Positions 10,501 to 17,712 of a stretch of DNA of 64,000 bases are shown piece after piece. Under the pieces are notes generated by a model that was not told the DNA's origin, searched no databases, and saw only the letters and a program-made list of their open reading frames with translations. Numbering within the stretch: the first letter of the stretch is position 1; each line of letters opens with the position of its first letter. Position numbers and translations under genes: made by a program. Origin of the DNA: an uncultured Bacteroidales bacterium (GTDB taxonomy: Bacteria; Bacteroidota; Bacteroidia; Bacteroidales; Paludibacteraceae); contig CACYHE010000006.1 in the NCBI GenBank assembly GCA_902774185.1, forward strand, positions 1 to 64,000. The letters are read 5' to 3'.

Positions 10501-11194
10501 TGCCGCTCGTTATCTCATAGATATCGGCACCGATGAGGTCGGTATTTTTCGGCAAGGTCATCGTCGCAAAATAGATAGACGGCTTTCGGTTGAGGATCGT
10601 GTTGCCGTTATCGTCTGTGCTTGCACGCAACAACTGCGGACAGCCGATGAACGGATAGTCACCCAACTCCGATACATACGGAAGCTCGATATAACTGAAA
10701 GCCGTTTGCATAAATGCTTGCGATCCGATATAGTCCACATGCGTGAAGTTAAACTCCTTCAACAACATACAATAAGCGAACGCTGCATCGCTCACGCGCA
10801 ATGGCCAGAAGGCAGTCGCCTTAGAATAATCGATCGTCACTTTTTCCACCCGCCACATACCGGTAAACGCACATTCGCCGATTTTCTTGAGGTTCGGATT
10901 GACGAAAGCAATCTCCTTAACCTGCGAAACGAACGCGCTCCAAGGAGCCGTGGTGATGTACATGTAATCCGCCGATCCGTAAGCCGAATAGACGGAAGAG
11001 GGACAACTGACATCCGAACAGTCCGCCAGCGTAGCCATGTAGTCCGGCACGGTGGTTGCATCAATGACCAGCTTACCGGTGGAATTGTCGAATCCCCAGG
11101 ATCCGCCACCCGGGAAAGTACCATTGGTAGATGCTGCCTGTACGCCCATTACTGCCATCAGCAGTACGGCAAAAAGAGTAAGAATTTTTTTCAT
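7535..11194 (-). CDS. BspA-like leucine-rich-repeat secreted protein
   Basis: 1219 residues from the ATG at 11194, chosen because MKKILTLFAVLLMAVMGVQA is a clean signal peptide; an ORF extending to 11266 would overlap the promoter. Residues ~100-470 hold LRR_5/BspA repeats ('IGNSAFYNCSSLKTINMEKV', 'IKSQAFYGG'). Residues ~560-650 match the DUF285-type repeat ('MHALFKGCKKLKSIDLSHFN', 'MEAMFEDCDAVTTLNVNTF'). Then follow an InlB-like repeat region and a beta-trefoil-like C-terminal region (~1045-1170). The linker before the tail (VESQKSKVESRK, 7611-7647) is encoded by the 7-bp repeat found throughout this genome. The tail is RKLIIDGQLYILRDGKMYNA. BspA-type proteins bind host or bacterial surface proteins; the role here is inferred. 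Confidence 0.85.
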   Translation of the reverse strand: MKKILTLFAVLLMAVMGVQAASTNGTFPGGGSWGFDNSTGKLVIDATTVPDYMATLADCSDVSCPSSVYSAYGSADYMYITTAPWSAFVSQVKEIAFVNPNLKKIGECAFTGMWRVEKVTIDYSKATAFWPLRVSDAAFAYCMLLKEFNFTHVDYIGSQAFMQTAFSYIELPYVSELGDYPFIGCPQLLRASTDDNGNTILNRKPSIYFATMTLPKNTDLIGADIYEITSGKMYDVVIMFNYNTMNASGAPKAGHTNNRETVYGEVVQGDNAAYWTLNGAAPYWYINGDNSLIIDCDKIGMPNFPKAGANWSSFKSKAKEVHIYNEVYGISNNAFLNFTKLEKVDINYYRSSYNYIGNSAFYNCSSLKTINMEKVANVKDSAFMGCSALQDVDLSGCVNVYQRAFVNCGIRSLRFDTELRSIKSQAFYGGIKDGAVIYMNYPTPPDIETNPFVGVNQSSITLDIPEAYGDNYNIAPWNYFKRTAVGTTLYGVFSGTSMTIYYDEKISSRGGTQDWTTSSYSTQRAQVTKVTFDQSVLGAAPTDMNKWFSGFSSLEQIVNLDYLNTEKVTNMHALFKGCKKLKSIDLSHFNTANVYDMEAMFEDCDAVTTLNVNTFSMSKVRFITHMFYSCDNLERIYSDKSWSYLSSQMAIPDDVFTGSTKLMGGYGHKYDSKYTSMEYACPDYINYIGYFWRHDDTGDEWFSITVYYWLIDDTYATWPNGTDKWNANTINQYCSMTTSIPNIINRTTYHKKGTQIQFSNFKSDYFFMMGYWTGSDGYHDGTEFTITVNESMNVVLEVYDWVFVGVSATQSEGNYGTVSASITDDRKGNITLLEHPDKFPEDTWRMTYTATEKSNGKFLGWIPDKWVEQYGSEEDAYRVATYLKGYIEELDGTNSTEYKLLKRFEEKEFSVKPSEWLEFSKICGITLNDNSSYFVMRAMFEEKELGKRYVMLKSDHGTIYDTNGIHKSIHMGDSCYYVAEGTTLSLDVKDVEDDWLFDHWEIDGVSEGSTCPLSYEVTENSDFSTIEAVFKKKPTRFVVVARKNLNDGNWFYMTSDLGTSSTKHYMAVDAQTTDISEVASENLEDKFYWEIEGNYLKTGEKYCMYSGSSNTANLGTLNNARELTIQKTDGYYTFSLEDTKGDTRYLSLNKTTGQDFFAFYKGLNQSYQLYIIEKGQVATGIETVESQKSKVESRKLIIDGQLYILRDGKMYNAQGVRIQ

Positions 11195-11244
11195 AAACAT
11201 TGTATTTAGAGATTTGTTAAATAATGTGGCTTTCAATTCGGGCG

Positions 11245-11275
11245 CAAAGGTAAAAAAAAAAATCACATATGCAAG
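11245..11275 (-). promoter_or_regulatory. Promoter for the BspA-like gene
   Basis: Minus strand: CTTG (11275-11272), 19 nt, TACCTTTG (11252-11245). The -33 box has the CTTGCATAT extension seen at several other promoters here. Confidence 0.75.
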
Positions 11276-11370
11276 AAAAAATATATTTTTTTTTCGTTTT
11301 TTGCGTTTTTTTGTGATTTTAATCCGATTAGAACGTTTGACAATGGTGGTAAGATGATAGAGATAATCAC

Positions 11371-11440
11371 CTACTAATAACCTACTAATAACCTACTAAT
11401 CACATACTAATATCGTACTAATCGTGTACTATTGTATGGT
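11371..11440. repeat. Tandem ACTAAT-type repeat
   Basis: About six degenerate units of the form 'aaCCTACTAAT / acaTACTAAT / cgTACTAAT', unit length 10-11 bp, in the gap between the 11606 gene's terminator and the 11194 promoter. No function is visible. Confidence 0.7.
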
Positions 11441-11469
11441 CATGGGTATTTAAATGGAGTTATCGTGAA

Positions 11470-11510
11470 TGGGAGGGGAAATTGGGAGGGAGGGGAAATT
11501 GGGAGGGAGG
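11470..11510 (+). repeat. G-rich 19-bp tandem repeat, possible G-quadruplex
   Basis: Two copies of a 19-bp unit (GGGAGGGGAAATTGGGAGG), giving at least six runs of three or more G on the plus strand. Four runs are enough for a G-quadruplex. It lies just downstream of the minus-strand terminator, on the template strand for leftward transcription. Confidence 0.6.
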
Positions 11511-11536
11511 ATAAAAAAGAGGGGCACCGAAGGAGA

Positions 11537-11565
11537 TAAAAAAGAGGGGCACCGAAGTGTCCCTC
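11537..11565 (-). terminator. Rho-independent terminator with TTCG loop, half duplicated
   Basis: On the minus strand GAGGGACAC-TTCG-GTGCCCCTC is followed by TTTTTTAT. The 3' arm plus T-run is repeated once more directly downstream (11510-11536). A second perfect hairpin (ATCAGCCAA-TT-TTGGCTGAT, 11572-11591) sits between this and the stop codon at 11606. Confidence 0.85.
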
Positions 11566-11605
11566 TGATGAATCAGCCAATTTTGGCTGATGTATAGCGT
11601 CCGGA

Positions 11606-13543
11606 TTAGCGGATACGTACGCCGGTCATGTTGAAGGTCTTGTTGCCCTTCATAATAAGCAGTTGACCGTCCTTAATGGTCTTGACCGCCTTGGTGTTTG
11701 CGTTGACATCCTCAATGCCGGTTCCTGAACCCGGAACAGTCATCACGATATTGTACTGCACATTGTTGTAGCCAAGAAGCGTAACCGTGATGGTATAGCC
11801 TCCGTCATTCGCTTTTGCAATAACTACAGTCGCCTTGTAGTATTCAATTTCGCCTTCCTTGTTCAAAAATTCGGTACCGATATACTCGTTATCAAAATCA
11901 TACTCGGTGTATGTACCTTCCACGTCTCCATCAACCCAGAGACCGATTTGAACATAAAATTCATCCTCATACAAACCGTAAATACCATACAAGCCATCTT
12001 CCGCATAATCGTCATCCAACTCAGCGTCCGGAATAGTTACGTTTTTCGTTTCTTTTGCCTTCGGCTCAACGAATACCAAATTGAAGACATAGTTGTTGTT
12101 ATCCTTGCCAACCAGCGTACCGGTGATCGTCACATTCCCGTTCTCTGCGATAGAAAGGGTAACCGAACCACTTTTGAATTCGACATAGGTAGTATCCGTA
12201 CCCTCGATAATACCCACGTAGGTAAAGTCTGCATCGAGTTGATCCATCGTATAGGTACCCTCGGTGTAATCATCCGATATGTTAGAAACAGAAACAACAA
12301 ATTTGTCATCTGCCCCATATAATTGCCACCAATCCTCTTCGTCATAGTTCAAGAAACGCAGACCTTCGCTCATGGTAACATTGATTGTTTCCGGCTCCGG
12401 TTTTTCGCCTTCGATGATCTCAACGATGTAGCAGTTTTGTTGCAATTCGTGCGTGGATGAATAGTAATCGTATTTACCGTACGCAACTACGGTATCGCCC
12501 ACTGCTACAGTGTAGGTACCATCCGAAACCGCATCAAACTCCTCCACCGTTGTGCTACTTGCATCATAAGCCGGATCGGTTGTGGTGTATTTAGCGCCTT
12601 TAATCGAGTAGGAGTTATAGAACTCAAACTCACCCGTTGCACCGGTAGCGTCTTTTACATAGATGTTAGCGGAACCATAATTCTTGAAGTTAGAACCCTT
12701 GATCTCAATCTTGGTAACAACACCACGAACAAACATCTCATCGTCCTTGCTCGGATCAGCTGCGATAGCCTCTGCTACGTTGTAAAGCGGGCAATTTGCC
12801 TTAACCGGCTCAAAATAGGTATAGCCCCATTGCTGGTTACCTTCCGGACGGAAATAAACGGTGTATTTACCGGTCTCGTTAATGATGTATTCATTGCCGA
12901 TACCATCTTTATACCATGTGGTGTCTTGACCTAACACACCTATTACTTTGATTCCCTCTTTCGCAGCTAAAACAGCATCAATCATATACTCACCTTCCTG
13001 TCCGGGATTTGCTTTGAGTCGGTAATCTGCATTCGGTTTCCAACCGATCAAGGAACCTACGAGATAGTATTTGGGAGTGGACGTACCGCCTTCAAGCGTT
13101 ACCTCAATCCCGGTAAAACAAAGTTGTCCGGCTTTGGTATCTTCCGTTCCATAATCCGCCTTGTCGCCAACCGTCAGGGTAACCGATTTAGCAGAACCGG
13201 TCCATACAGCCGAAAAATCCGGAGTACCTTTCACTTCGACACTACCGGTATTAGCGGTCAGCGGAGCCAGACGCTTTTGTCCCTGCGTAGAAATCACGAA
13301 AGAGATAGCGGTAATGTTTGTCTCCGCCTCAATGGTGATCGAACCTTTCGCATACACGCGAAGGTCTTTACCATTCGCATTGTAAGCCGGATTAGTAGAA
13401 CCTGTGTTTTTAGCCGTTGAAACGGAAATACCTTCCGCCTCAAAAGAAGTAGCAGCGTAGTCCGCCATCGTCAACGTCACGTCCGTTGCCATCATACTGC
13501 CGGCAAAAAGCACAGCAGCGAAAAGAGCGAAGAATTTTCTCAT
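11606..13543 (-). CDS. Secreted beta-rich protein with OB-fold and repeated barrel-like domains
   Basis: 645 residues; signal peptide 1-19 (MRKFFALFAAVLFAGSMMA). Domains: beta-sandwich (20-150); CBM/SusE-like region near 158-250 ('KYYLVGSLIGWKPNADYRLK'); OB-fold-like domain near 255-390 ('VAVGDTVVAYGKYDYYSSTHELQ'); then two copies (~395-500 and 505-610) of an unnamed domain with 'EGTYTxxxxD...YxxGxVTxxxxxNGxVTITGTL...YNIV'. The same domain occurs in the proteins at 57565 and 62273. The tail (VKTIKDGQLLIMKGNKTFNM) is the most divergent of the family. The gene is monocistronic, with its own promoter and terminator. Function unknown; surface carbohydrate binding is possible. Confidence 0.8.
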   Translation of the reverse strand: MRKFFALFAAVLFAGSMMATDVTLTMADYAATSFEAEGISVSTAKNTGSTNPAYNANGKDLRVYAKGSITIEAETNITAISFVISTQGQKRLAPLTANTGSVEVKGTPDFSAVWTGSAKSVTLTVGDKADYGTEDTKAGQLCFTGIEVTLEGGTSTPKYYLVGSLIGWKPNADYRLKANPGQEGEYMIDAVLAAKEGIKVIGVLGQDTTWYKDGIGNEYIINETGKYTVYFRPEGNQQWGYTYFEPVKANCPLYNVAEAIAADPSKDDEMFVRGVVTKIEIKGSNFKNYGSANIYVKDATGATGEFEFYNSYSIKGAKYTTTDPAYDASSTTVEEFDAVSDGTYTVAVGDTVVAYGKYDYYSSTHELQQNCYIVEIIEGEKPEPETINVTMSEGLRFLNYDEEDWWQLYGADDKFVVSVSNISDDYTEGTYTMDQLDADFTYVGIIEGTDTTYVEFKSGSVTLSIAENGNVTITGTLVGKDNNNYVFNLVFVEPKAKETKNVTIPDAELDDDYAEDGLYGIYGLYEDEFYVQIGLWVDGDVEGTYTEYDFDNEYIGTEFLNKEGEIEYYKATVVIAKANDGGYTITVTLLGYNNVQYNIVMTVPGSGTGIEDVNANTKAVKTIKDGQLLIMKGNKTFNMTGVRIR

Positions 13544-13641
13544 GATTGTAAGTTTTTTTAAAATGTTATTTTGTTGTTATGGTTTTCTAGATATTCCAGG
13601 TTCACTAGATGCCCTAGATACTATTCCATCCAAAAACGCGA

Positions 13642-13673
13642 CAAAGTTACTGCAAATTTTTCAAATATGCAAA
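13642..13673 (-). promoter_or_regulatory. Promoter for the 645-aa secreted protein
   Basis: Minus strand: TTTG (13673-13670), 20 nt, TAACTTTG (13649-13642). It carries the TTTGCATAT extension and GCAG before the -7 box. The leader is ~90 nt. Confidence 0.8.
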
Positions 13674-13687
13674 TAAATTTGCAAAAT

Positions 13688-14674
13688 TTATGATTTTTTA
13701 TGCGCCACGACGAAAAGTTGAACAGAATTAAAGAGATTTTGCCAAATGATGTATGCCGCAGCTCCAAGAGAGGACATCGGATCCAAGAACGTATTCGCCA
13801 TCCAGACACCCAGCGACGTGTTCTTCTGTCCGAAAGCCTGACCGGCAGTGATGGACGAGACACCCGCCATCGTCTTCGGTGCTGCAGCAGGGTTTATGAG
13901 CACATCCTGATAGTCCTTTCCCTTACTCGGCGCCGGAAGATAGTAACCGATCAACTTACCAAGACCGAACTGCAACAGACAGATAAAGAACGAACATACT
14001 AATAAAATTAGTATATTTGTCATTTGTGATTGGAAATTTGTTATTGTTGTTTCGGTAACGACGGAGGTCAACACAATAATCGAACAAACCCACAAATAGA
14101 ACGGAGCAACGGCTATCTTAACCGGCAATACAAACTCTTTTTTCGTTCGCCATTTATAAATAAGTCGCAGACACCATGCTGCCACAAAAGGGCCCAACAA
14201 CAGAGGTGCCACACGTGACAAGATAAGCAGGAAGGCCGACCAGAAAGACATATCCGCTGCAGGATAGATCAACGGGAAGGTTGCCGGCACAATGATCGCT
14301 GTCGCGAAATTAGAAAGCAAAGTAAATGTCGTAAGATTCTGAATCGAGCCTCCCATCTTTCCGGCAATGATCGGTGCAGCGGTAGCCGTAGGCATAATGA
14401 AACACATCAGCAGACCTTGCGCAAGGATAGGATCACCGGAGATACGCAGCGCAAGCATATAGGCAGCAAAACTAAAGATGAGTTGAACGGACAACACTAC
14501 CCAATGCCATTTATGCAAACGAAGATCCAAGGGGTTGACCTTACAGAACGTGAAAAAGAGCATAAAAAAGATCAACCACGGCAATATCGGCGCAAGGGGA
14601 AGGAGATATTTATAGCCGAGGGCTCCGATAACCATCGAAAGCCATAAAGCGTTGGAATCAAAGAATTTTCTCAT
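13688..14674 (-). CDS. BASS-family (bile acid:Na+ symporter-like) transporter
   Basis: 328 residues from the ATG at 14674 (MRKFFDSNALWLSM). An upstream ATG at 14698 would add MVNDQMVN, which is encoded by the 'ccatttggtcattta' repeat and is probably not translated. There are about nine hydrophobic segments and BASS-type motifs: 'CFIMPTATAAPIIAGKMGG' in the middle and 'NPAAAPKTMAGVSSITAGQAFG' near the end. Residues 'TTITNFQSQMTN' (around 14010-14040) look like a repeat-derived insertion in a cytoplasmic loop. BASS proteins carry bile acids, pyruvate, pantoate or similar organic anions with sodium; the substrate cannot be told. Last gene of the gldD operon. Confidence 0.8.
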   Translation of the reverse strand: MRKFFDSNALWLSMVIGALGYKYLLPLAPILPWLIFFMLFFTFCKVNPLDLRLHKWHWVVLSVQLIFSFAAYMLALRISGDPILAQGLLMCFIMPTATAAPIIAGKMGGSIQNLTTFTLLSNFATAIIVPATFPLIYPAADMSFWSAFLLILSRVAPLLLGPFVAAWCLRLIYKWRTKKEFVLPVKIAVAPFYLWVCSIIVLTSVVTETTITNFQSQMTNILILLVCSFFICLLQFGLGKLIGYYLPAPSKGKDYQDVLINPAAAPKTMAGVSSITAGQAFGQKNTSLGVWMANTFLDPMSSLGAAAYIIWQNLFNSVQLFVVAHKKS

Positions 14675-14709
14675 ATTTACCATTTGGTCATTTACCATGT
14701 ACCATTTAT

Positions 14710-15819
14710 TTAGTCATTGGACCATTTAGCGACAATGTCATCCATGATGGCAAAAACATCAGTGACGGTTTCGGCGCGGAGAAGGGCAATGCGTGTTTGC
14801 TTGAAATCAAAGAGCCCTTTGAAGACGGGCGATGCCGCAAAATGTCTTCTCGAATGCACGATACCCTTCCGCTCGTCATTACCACACCACTGTATGGAGG
14901 AAAGGACGTGCTCTTTAAGAACATTTACCTTTTCCTCCATAGACCGCGGCAGAGCCGCTGACAGAGCACAGACCGTTTCACTGACAGACCGTCCTTCGGA
15001 CTGACAGACCGAATTACCAGCAAGATATTCTTTCATCTCCGCAAAGAGCCAGGGGGCACCAAAGGTGGCACGTCCGATCATGATCGCATCGACTCCGTAT
15101 TTATCAAAACATTCCTTCGCGCGTTCAGGGGTACACACGTCCCCGTTCCCGATAATAGGAATATGCATACGCGGGTTATTCTTCACTTCCCCGATAAGGG
15201 TCCAATCGGCTTCGCCTCGATACATCTGACTGCGCGTTCTGCCATGAATCGCCAACTCCTGTATTCCGCAGTCCTGTAATCGTTCCGCCAAATCGACAAT
15301 AAAAGTTGAGGGTTGAGAGTTTAGAGTTGAGAGAAGTGGAGAGTTAAAAGTATAAAGTTTGTCAAGCCCAAGCGGATTGATTCTAGGTCTCAAATCATTC
15401 TCATCCCATCCCAGACGCGTCTTACAGGTAACGGGTGTCTTCACTGCGTTCACTACCGCCTTCGTGATTTCCAACATCTTGGGGACGTCTCGAAGAAGAC
15501 CGGCACCGGCTCCTTTGCCGGCTACTTTTTTTACCGGGCAACCGAAATTTATATCGATGAAATCGGGCTTTGCTGTCTCTACGATACGGGCCGCGTCCGC
15601 CATCGATTCCGGGTCACGACCATAGATCTGGATGGCTACGGGACGCTCGGCATCGTTGATCGTAAGTTTGCGTGTCGTAGAGGCGATATCCCTCACCAAT
15701 GCATCGGCGTTCACAAATTCCGTATATACTCTATCCGCTCCGTAACGCTTACATAACGCCCTAAACGCAGGGTCCGTTACGTCTTCCATCGGTGCTAAAT
15801 ATAATTGGTGATTGGTCAT
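14710..15819 (-). CDS. dus: tRNA-dihydrouridine synthase
   Basis: FMN-dependent reduction of uridine to dihydrouridine in tRNA D-loops. 369 residues starting MTNHQLYLAPMEDVTDPAFR. Seen: the N-terminal FMN motif 'LAPMEDVTDPAF', 'FINFGCPVKKVAGKGAGAGLL' with the catalytic Cys, 'CKTRLGWDEND', 'ELAIHGRTRSQMY', 'PIIGNGDVCTPE' and 'MIGRATFGAPWLF'. Two stretches are not enzyme-like and are encoded by genome repeats: 'FNSPLLSTLNSQPSTF' (15303-15352) and the Ser/Val-rich stretch at 14940-15011. Both are in frame and the TIM barrel is otherwise intact, so the enzyme is probably active. The start lies 3 nt after the stop of the HDIG gene. Confidence 0.92.
   Translation of the reverse strand: MTNHQLYLAPMEDVTDPAFRALCKRYGADRVYTEFVNADALVRDIASTTRKLTINDAERPVAIQIYGRDPESMADAARIVETAKPDFIDINFGCPVKKVAGKGAGAGLLRDVPKMLEITKAVVNAVKTPVTCKTRLGWDENDLRPRINPLGLDKLYTFNSPLLSTLNSQPSTFIVDLAERLQDCGIQELAIHGRTRSQMYRGEADWTLIGEVKNNPRMHIPIIGNGDVCTPERAKECFDKYGVDAIMIGRATFGAPWLFAEMKEYLAGNSVCQSEGRSVSETVCALSAALPRSMEEKVNVLKEHVLSSIQWCGNDERKGIVHSRRHFAASPVFKGLFDFKQTRIALLRAETVTDVFAIMDDIVAKWSND
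14940..15011. repeat. Palindromic GACAGACCG element array inside dus
   Basis: Successive short hairpins (CGGC-AGA-GCCG, GTCC-TTC-GGAC) are joined by 'TGACAGACC' linkers. It is read in frame in dus and related to two elements in the RNase gene at 33141-33178 and 33489-33540. 'CTGACAGAGCACAGA' is identical in dus and, on the other strand, at 33141-33178. Confidence 0.75.
15303..15360. repeat. 7-bp-period repeat array inside dus
   Basis: Degenerate AGTTGAG / AGTTTAG heptamers of the type found between genes, here read on the other strand as 'TFNSPLLSTLNSQPSTF'. It keeps the dus frame open. Confidence 0.8.
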
Positions 15820-15822
15820 TGG

Positions 15823-17712
15823 TCATTTATTGAGCGTCGGGTACGAGATACGATGATGGTTCATGGCAGTCAGACGATTCACAAAGACCCGACGGATATC
15901 TTCCACATCCTTGAAAGAGAGCGGTGTCTCGGAGAACTGACCATCTGCTATCTGACTATCTATCATCAGGTTGACCGCCTTCGCGATAGAAGCCTCCGAA
16001 TAGTCATTCAGGCTGCGGGAACGGGCTTCTACGGCGTCCGCCATCATGAGAATCGCCCCCTCTTTGGTTGTCGGTTTGGCACCCGGGTAACGGAACAAAG
16101 ACTCATCGATTTTCTCATTCGGGTGCGCGTTACAATAGGTATTATAGAAATAGCGCACAAGCGACGTGCCGTGGTGGGTCGTGATAAAGTTGATGATTGC
16201 CTCCGGCAGATGGTTACGCCGCGCAATCTTCTCGCCTTCGGTGACATGCGCGATGACCACTTGAGCGGCATCACGGGGATCCATTTGCAAGAGCGGGTTC
16301 TCTGCGCCCTGTTGGTTCTCTACATAGTAGAGCGGGTCGGCTATCTTACCGATATCGTGATAGAGGGCACCTGTTCGAACCAACAAGGCGTTCGCTCCGA
16401 TAGTCTTCGCCGCTTCGGTAGCCAGATTAGACACCTGCATCGAGTGTTGGAAGGTGCCCGGTGCACGTTCGGCAAGAGTATGCAGTAACTCCGAGTTGAT
16501 ATCCGTCAATTCAACCAGCGTGATAGATGAGATGAAATGGAAGATCTTCTCAAACAGATAAATCAGTCCGTAACAACCGACGGTAAGGATGGCGCTGATG
16601 AAGAAGTATAGATAGTTCCAGGGGTCGATGGACGAGATATCACCGGTATGCGCGAAGGTGATAGCCGTATAAGCGATTGTCTGCGCAAAGAGGATCCAAC
16701 CGGCCGTCTGTACCAGTTGGGCACGGCGAGTCATATCCGAGAGAGAGGACACGGCAACCATTCCCGCAACGATCTGGATGAAGAAGAACTCCACCGGAGC
16801 GGGTACGATGACAGAGGTGATCAAGATGGTGGTAAAATGCAGAAAGAGCGCAGTACGGGAATCCAAGAAGACGCGTGTCAAGATCGGTACCCAGACAAAA
16901 GGAATGAGATAGACCGAGAGGTTAAACCGCAACGCCATACATGCCAACGCGATAACGATAAGCATCTGCAGGCAGAAGAAAAGGACAGTCGAAGTCTTGC
17001 GGACATATGCCTGCCGGAAGACATAAAGATACACCACAAAAAGGCAAAGGAAAAGCAGCACAAGGAGTGACTCACCGATGGTGGTAAGCGTTCGTTGCCG
17101 GTTTCCGACCGTCTCATCTTCATAGGCACGGGAGAGCGACTGAAGGATCTGGAAAGTGCGTTCCGTAACCAGTTCGCCTTTCTCAATAATCTTCTCATCT
17201 TTCTGTATCATACCCTGCGAAGGCGAAAGGGTTGCCAGCAGTTTATCGCGCATGGAGGTAGTGAGCGCAGTGTCCCGCACAAGGTTCTGGGCGCACTCGT
17301 AACCGAAATGTTCGTACGCCGATTTAGGCGTATAGATATTAGAGAGGGTGTAGTTCTTCGCCACTTTATTCTGCATCACGGCAATGCGGGTATAGTTCTC
17401 CGTCTTAAGCCATTCCATCTCTTGCAAGGAGATAACCATCACCTGGCGTTGCGCGCTACGGATATATTTGTAACTGGGCACGAATGTGGAGAGCAGTTGT
17501 TGCTGCTCTTTTGCCAACTGGTCCTCCGTCTTAAAGATCGGGAAGTCGAAATCCGCCGTAAGGGTGTTATACCCCCAAGGTTTTCCTACTTCATAATGAT
17601 AGCGGAAAGAGTTGTTGTAACGCGGAAACATCAAGACGATGATTGCCGCAAGAATCGCAAAAATGCTCAGGCGAAAAATGGTCTGCGCCATTTTCGAGTT
17701 GGAAGATTTCAT
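15823..17712 (-). CDS. 7TM-HD / HDIG cyclic-di-AMP phosphodiesterase (PgpH type)
   Basis: 629 residues. One N-terminal membrane segment (~12-30), an extracytoplasmic 7TMR-HDED-type region (~45-255), about seven membrane helices (~265-420), then a cytoplasmic HD domain (~430-600) with the metal-binding motifs 'FQHSMQVS', 'ALYHDIGKI' and 'VVIAHVTEGEKIA'. Family knowledge: PgpH proteins hydrolyse c-di-AMP to pApA and affect osmotic and cell-wall homeostasis. No diadenylate cyclase gene is in the window. The ATG follows directly on the stop of the GGGPS-TadA gene, so translation may be coupled. Confidence 0.88.
   Translation of the reverse strand: MKSSNSKMAQTIFRLSIFAILAAIIVLMFPRYNNSFRYHYEVGKPWGYNTLTADFDFPIFKTEDQLAKEQQQLLSTFVPSYKYIRSAQRQVMVISLQEMEWLKTENYTRIAVMQNKVAKNYTLSNIYTPKSAYEHFGYECAQNLVRDTALTTSMRDKLLATLSPSQGMIQKDEKIIEKGELVTERTFQILQSLSRAYEDETVGNRQRTLTTIGESLLVLLFLCLFVVYLYVFRQAYVRKTSTVLFFCLQMLIVIALACMALRFNLSVYLIPFVWVPILTRVFLDSRTALFLHFTTILITSVIVPAPVEFFFIQIVAGMVAVSSLSDMTRRAQLVQTAGWILFAQTIAYTAITFAHTGDISSIDPWNYLYFFISAILTVGCYGLIYLFEKIFHFISSITLVELTDINSELLHTLAERAPGTFQHSMQVSNLATEAAKTIGANALLVRTGALYHDIGKIADPLYYVENQQGAENPLLQMDPRDAAQVVIAHVTEGEKIARRNHLPEAIINFITTHHGTSLVRYFYNTYCNAHPNEKIDESLFRYPGAKPTTKEGAILMMADAVEARSRSLNDYSEASIAKAVNLMIDSQIADGQFSETPLSFKDVEDIRRVFVNRLTAMNHHRISYPTLNK

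Noticed and set aside
9431-11209. Plus-strand open frame (592 codons) opposite the BspA-like gene
   Set aside because: Antisense shadow; His/Arg/Ile-rich low-sense protein, while the minus frame has clear leucine-rich repeats.
14675-14698. Upstream start of the BASS transporter (MVNDQMVN extension)
   Set aside because: Encoded by intergenic repeat DNA; the ATG at 14674 gives the normal transporter N-terminus.
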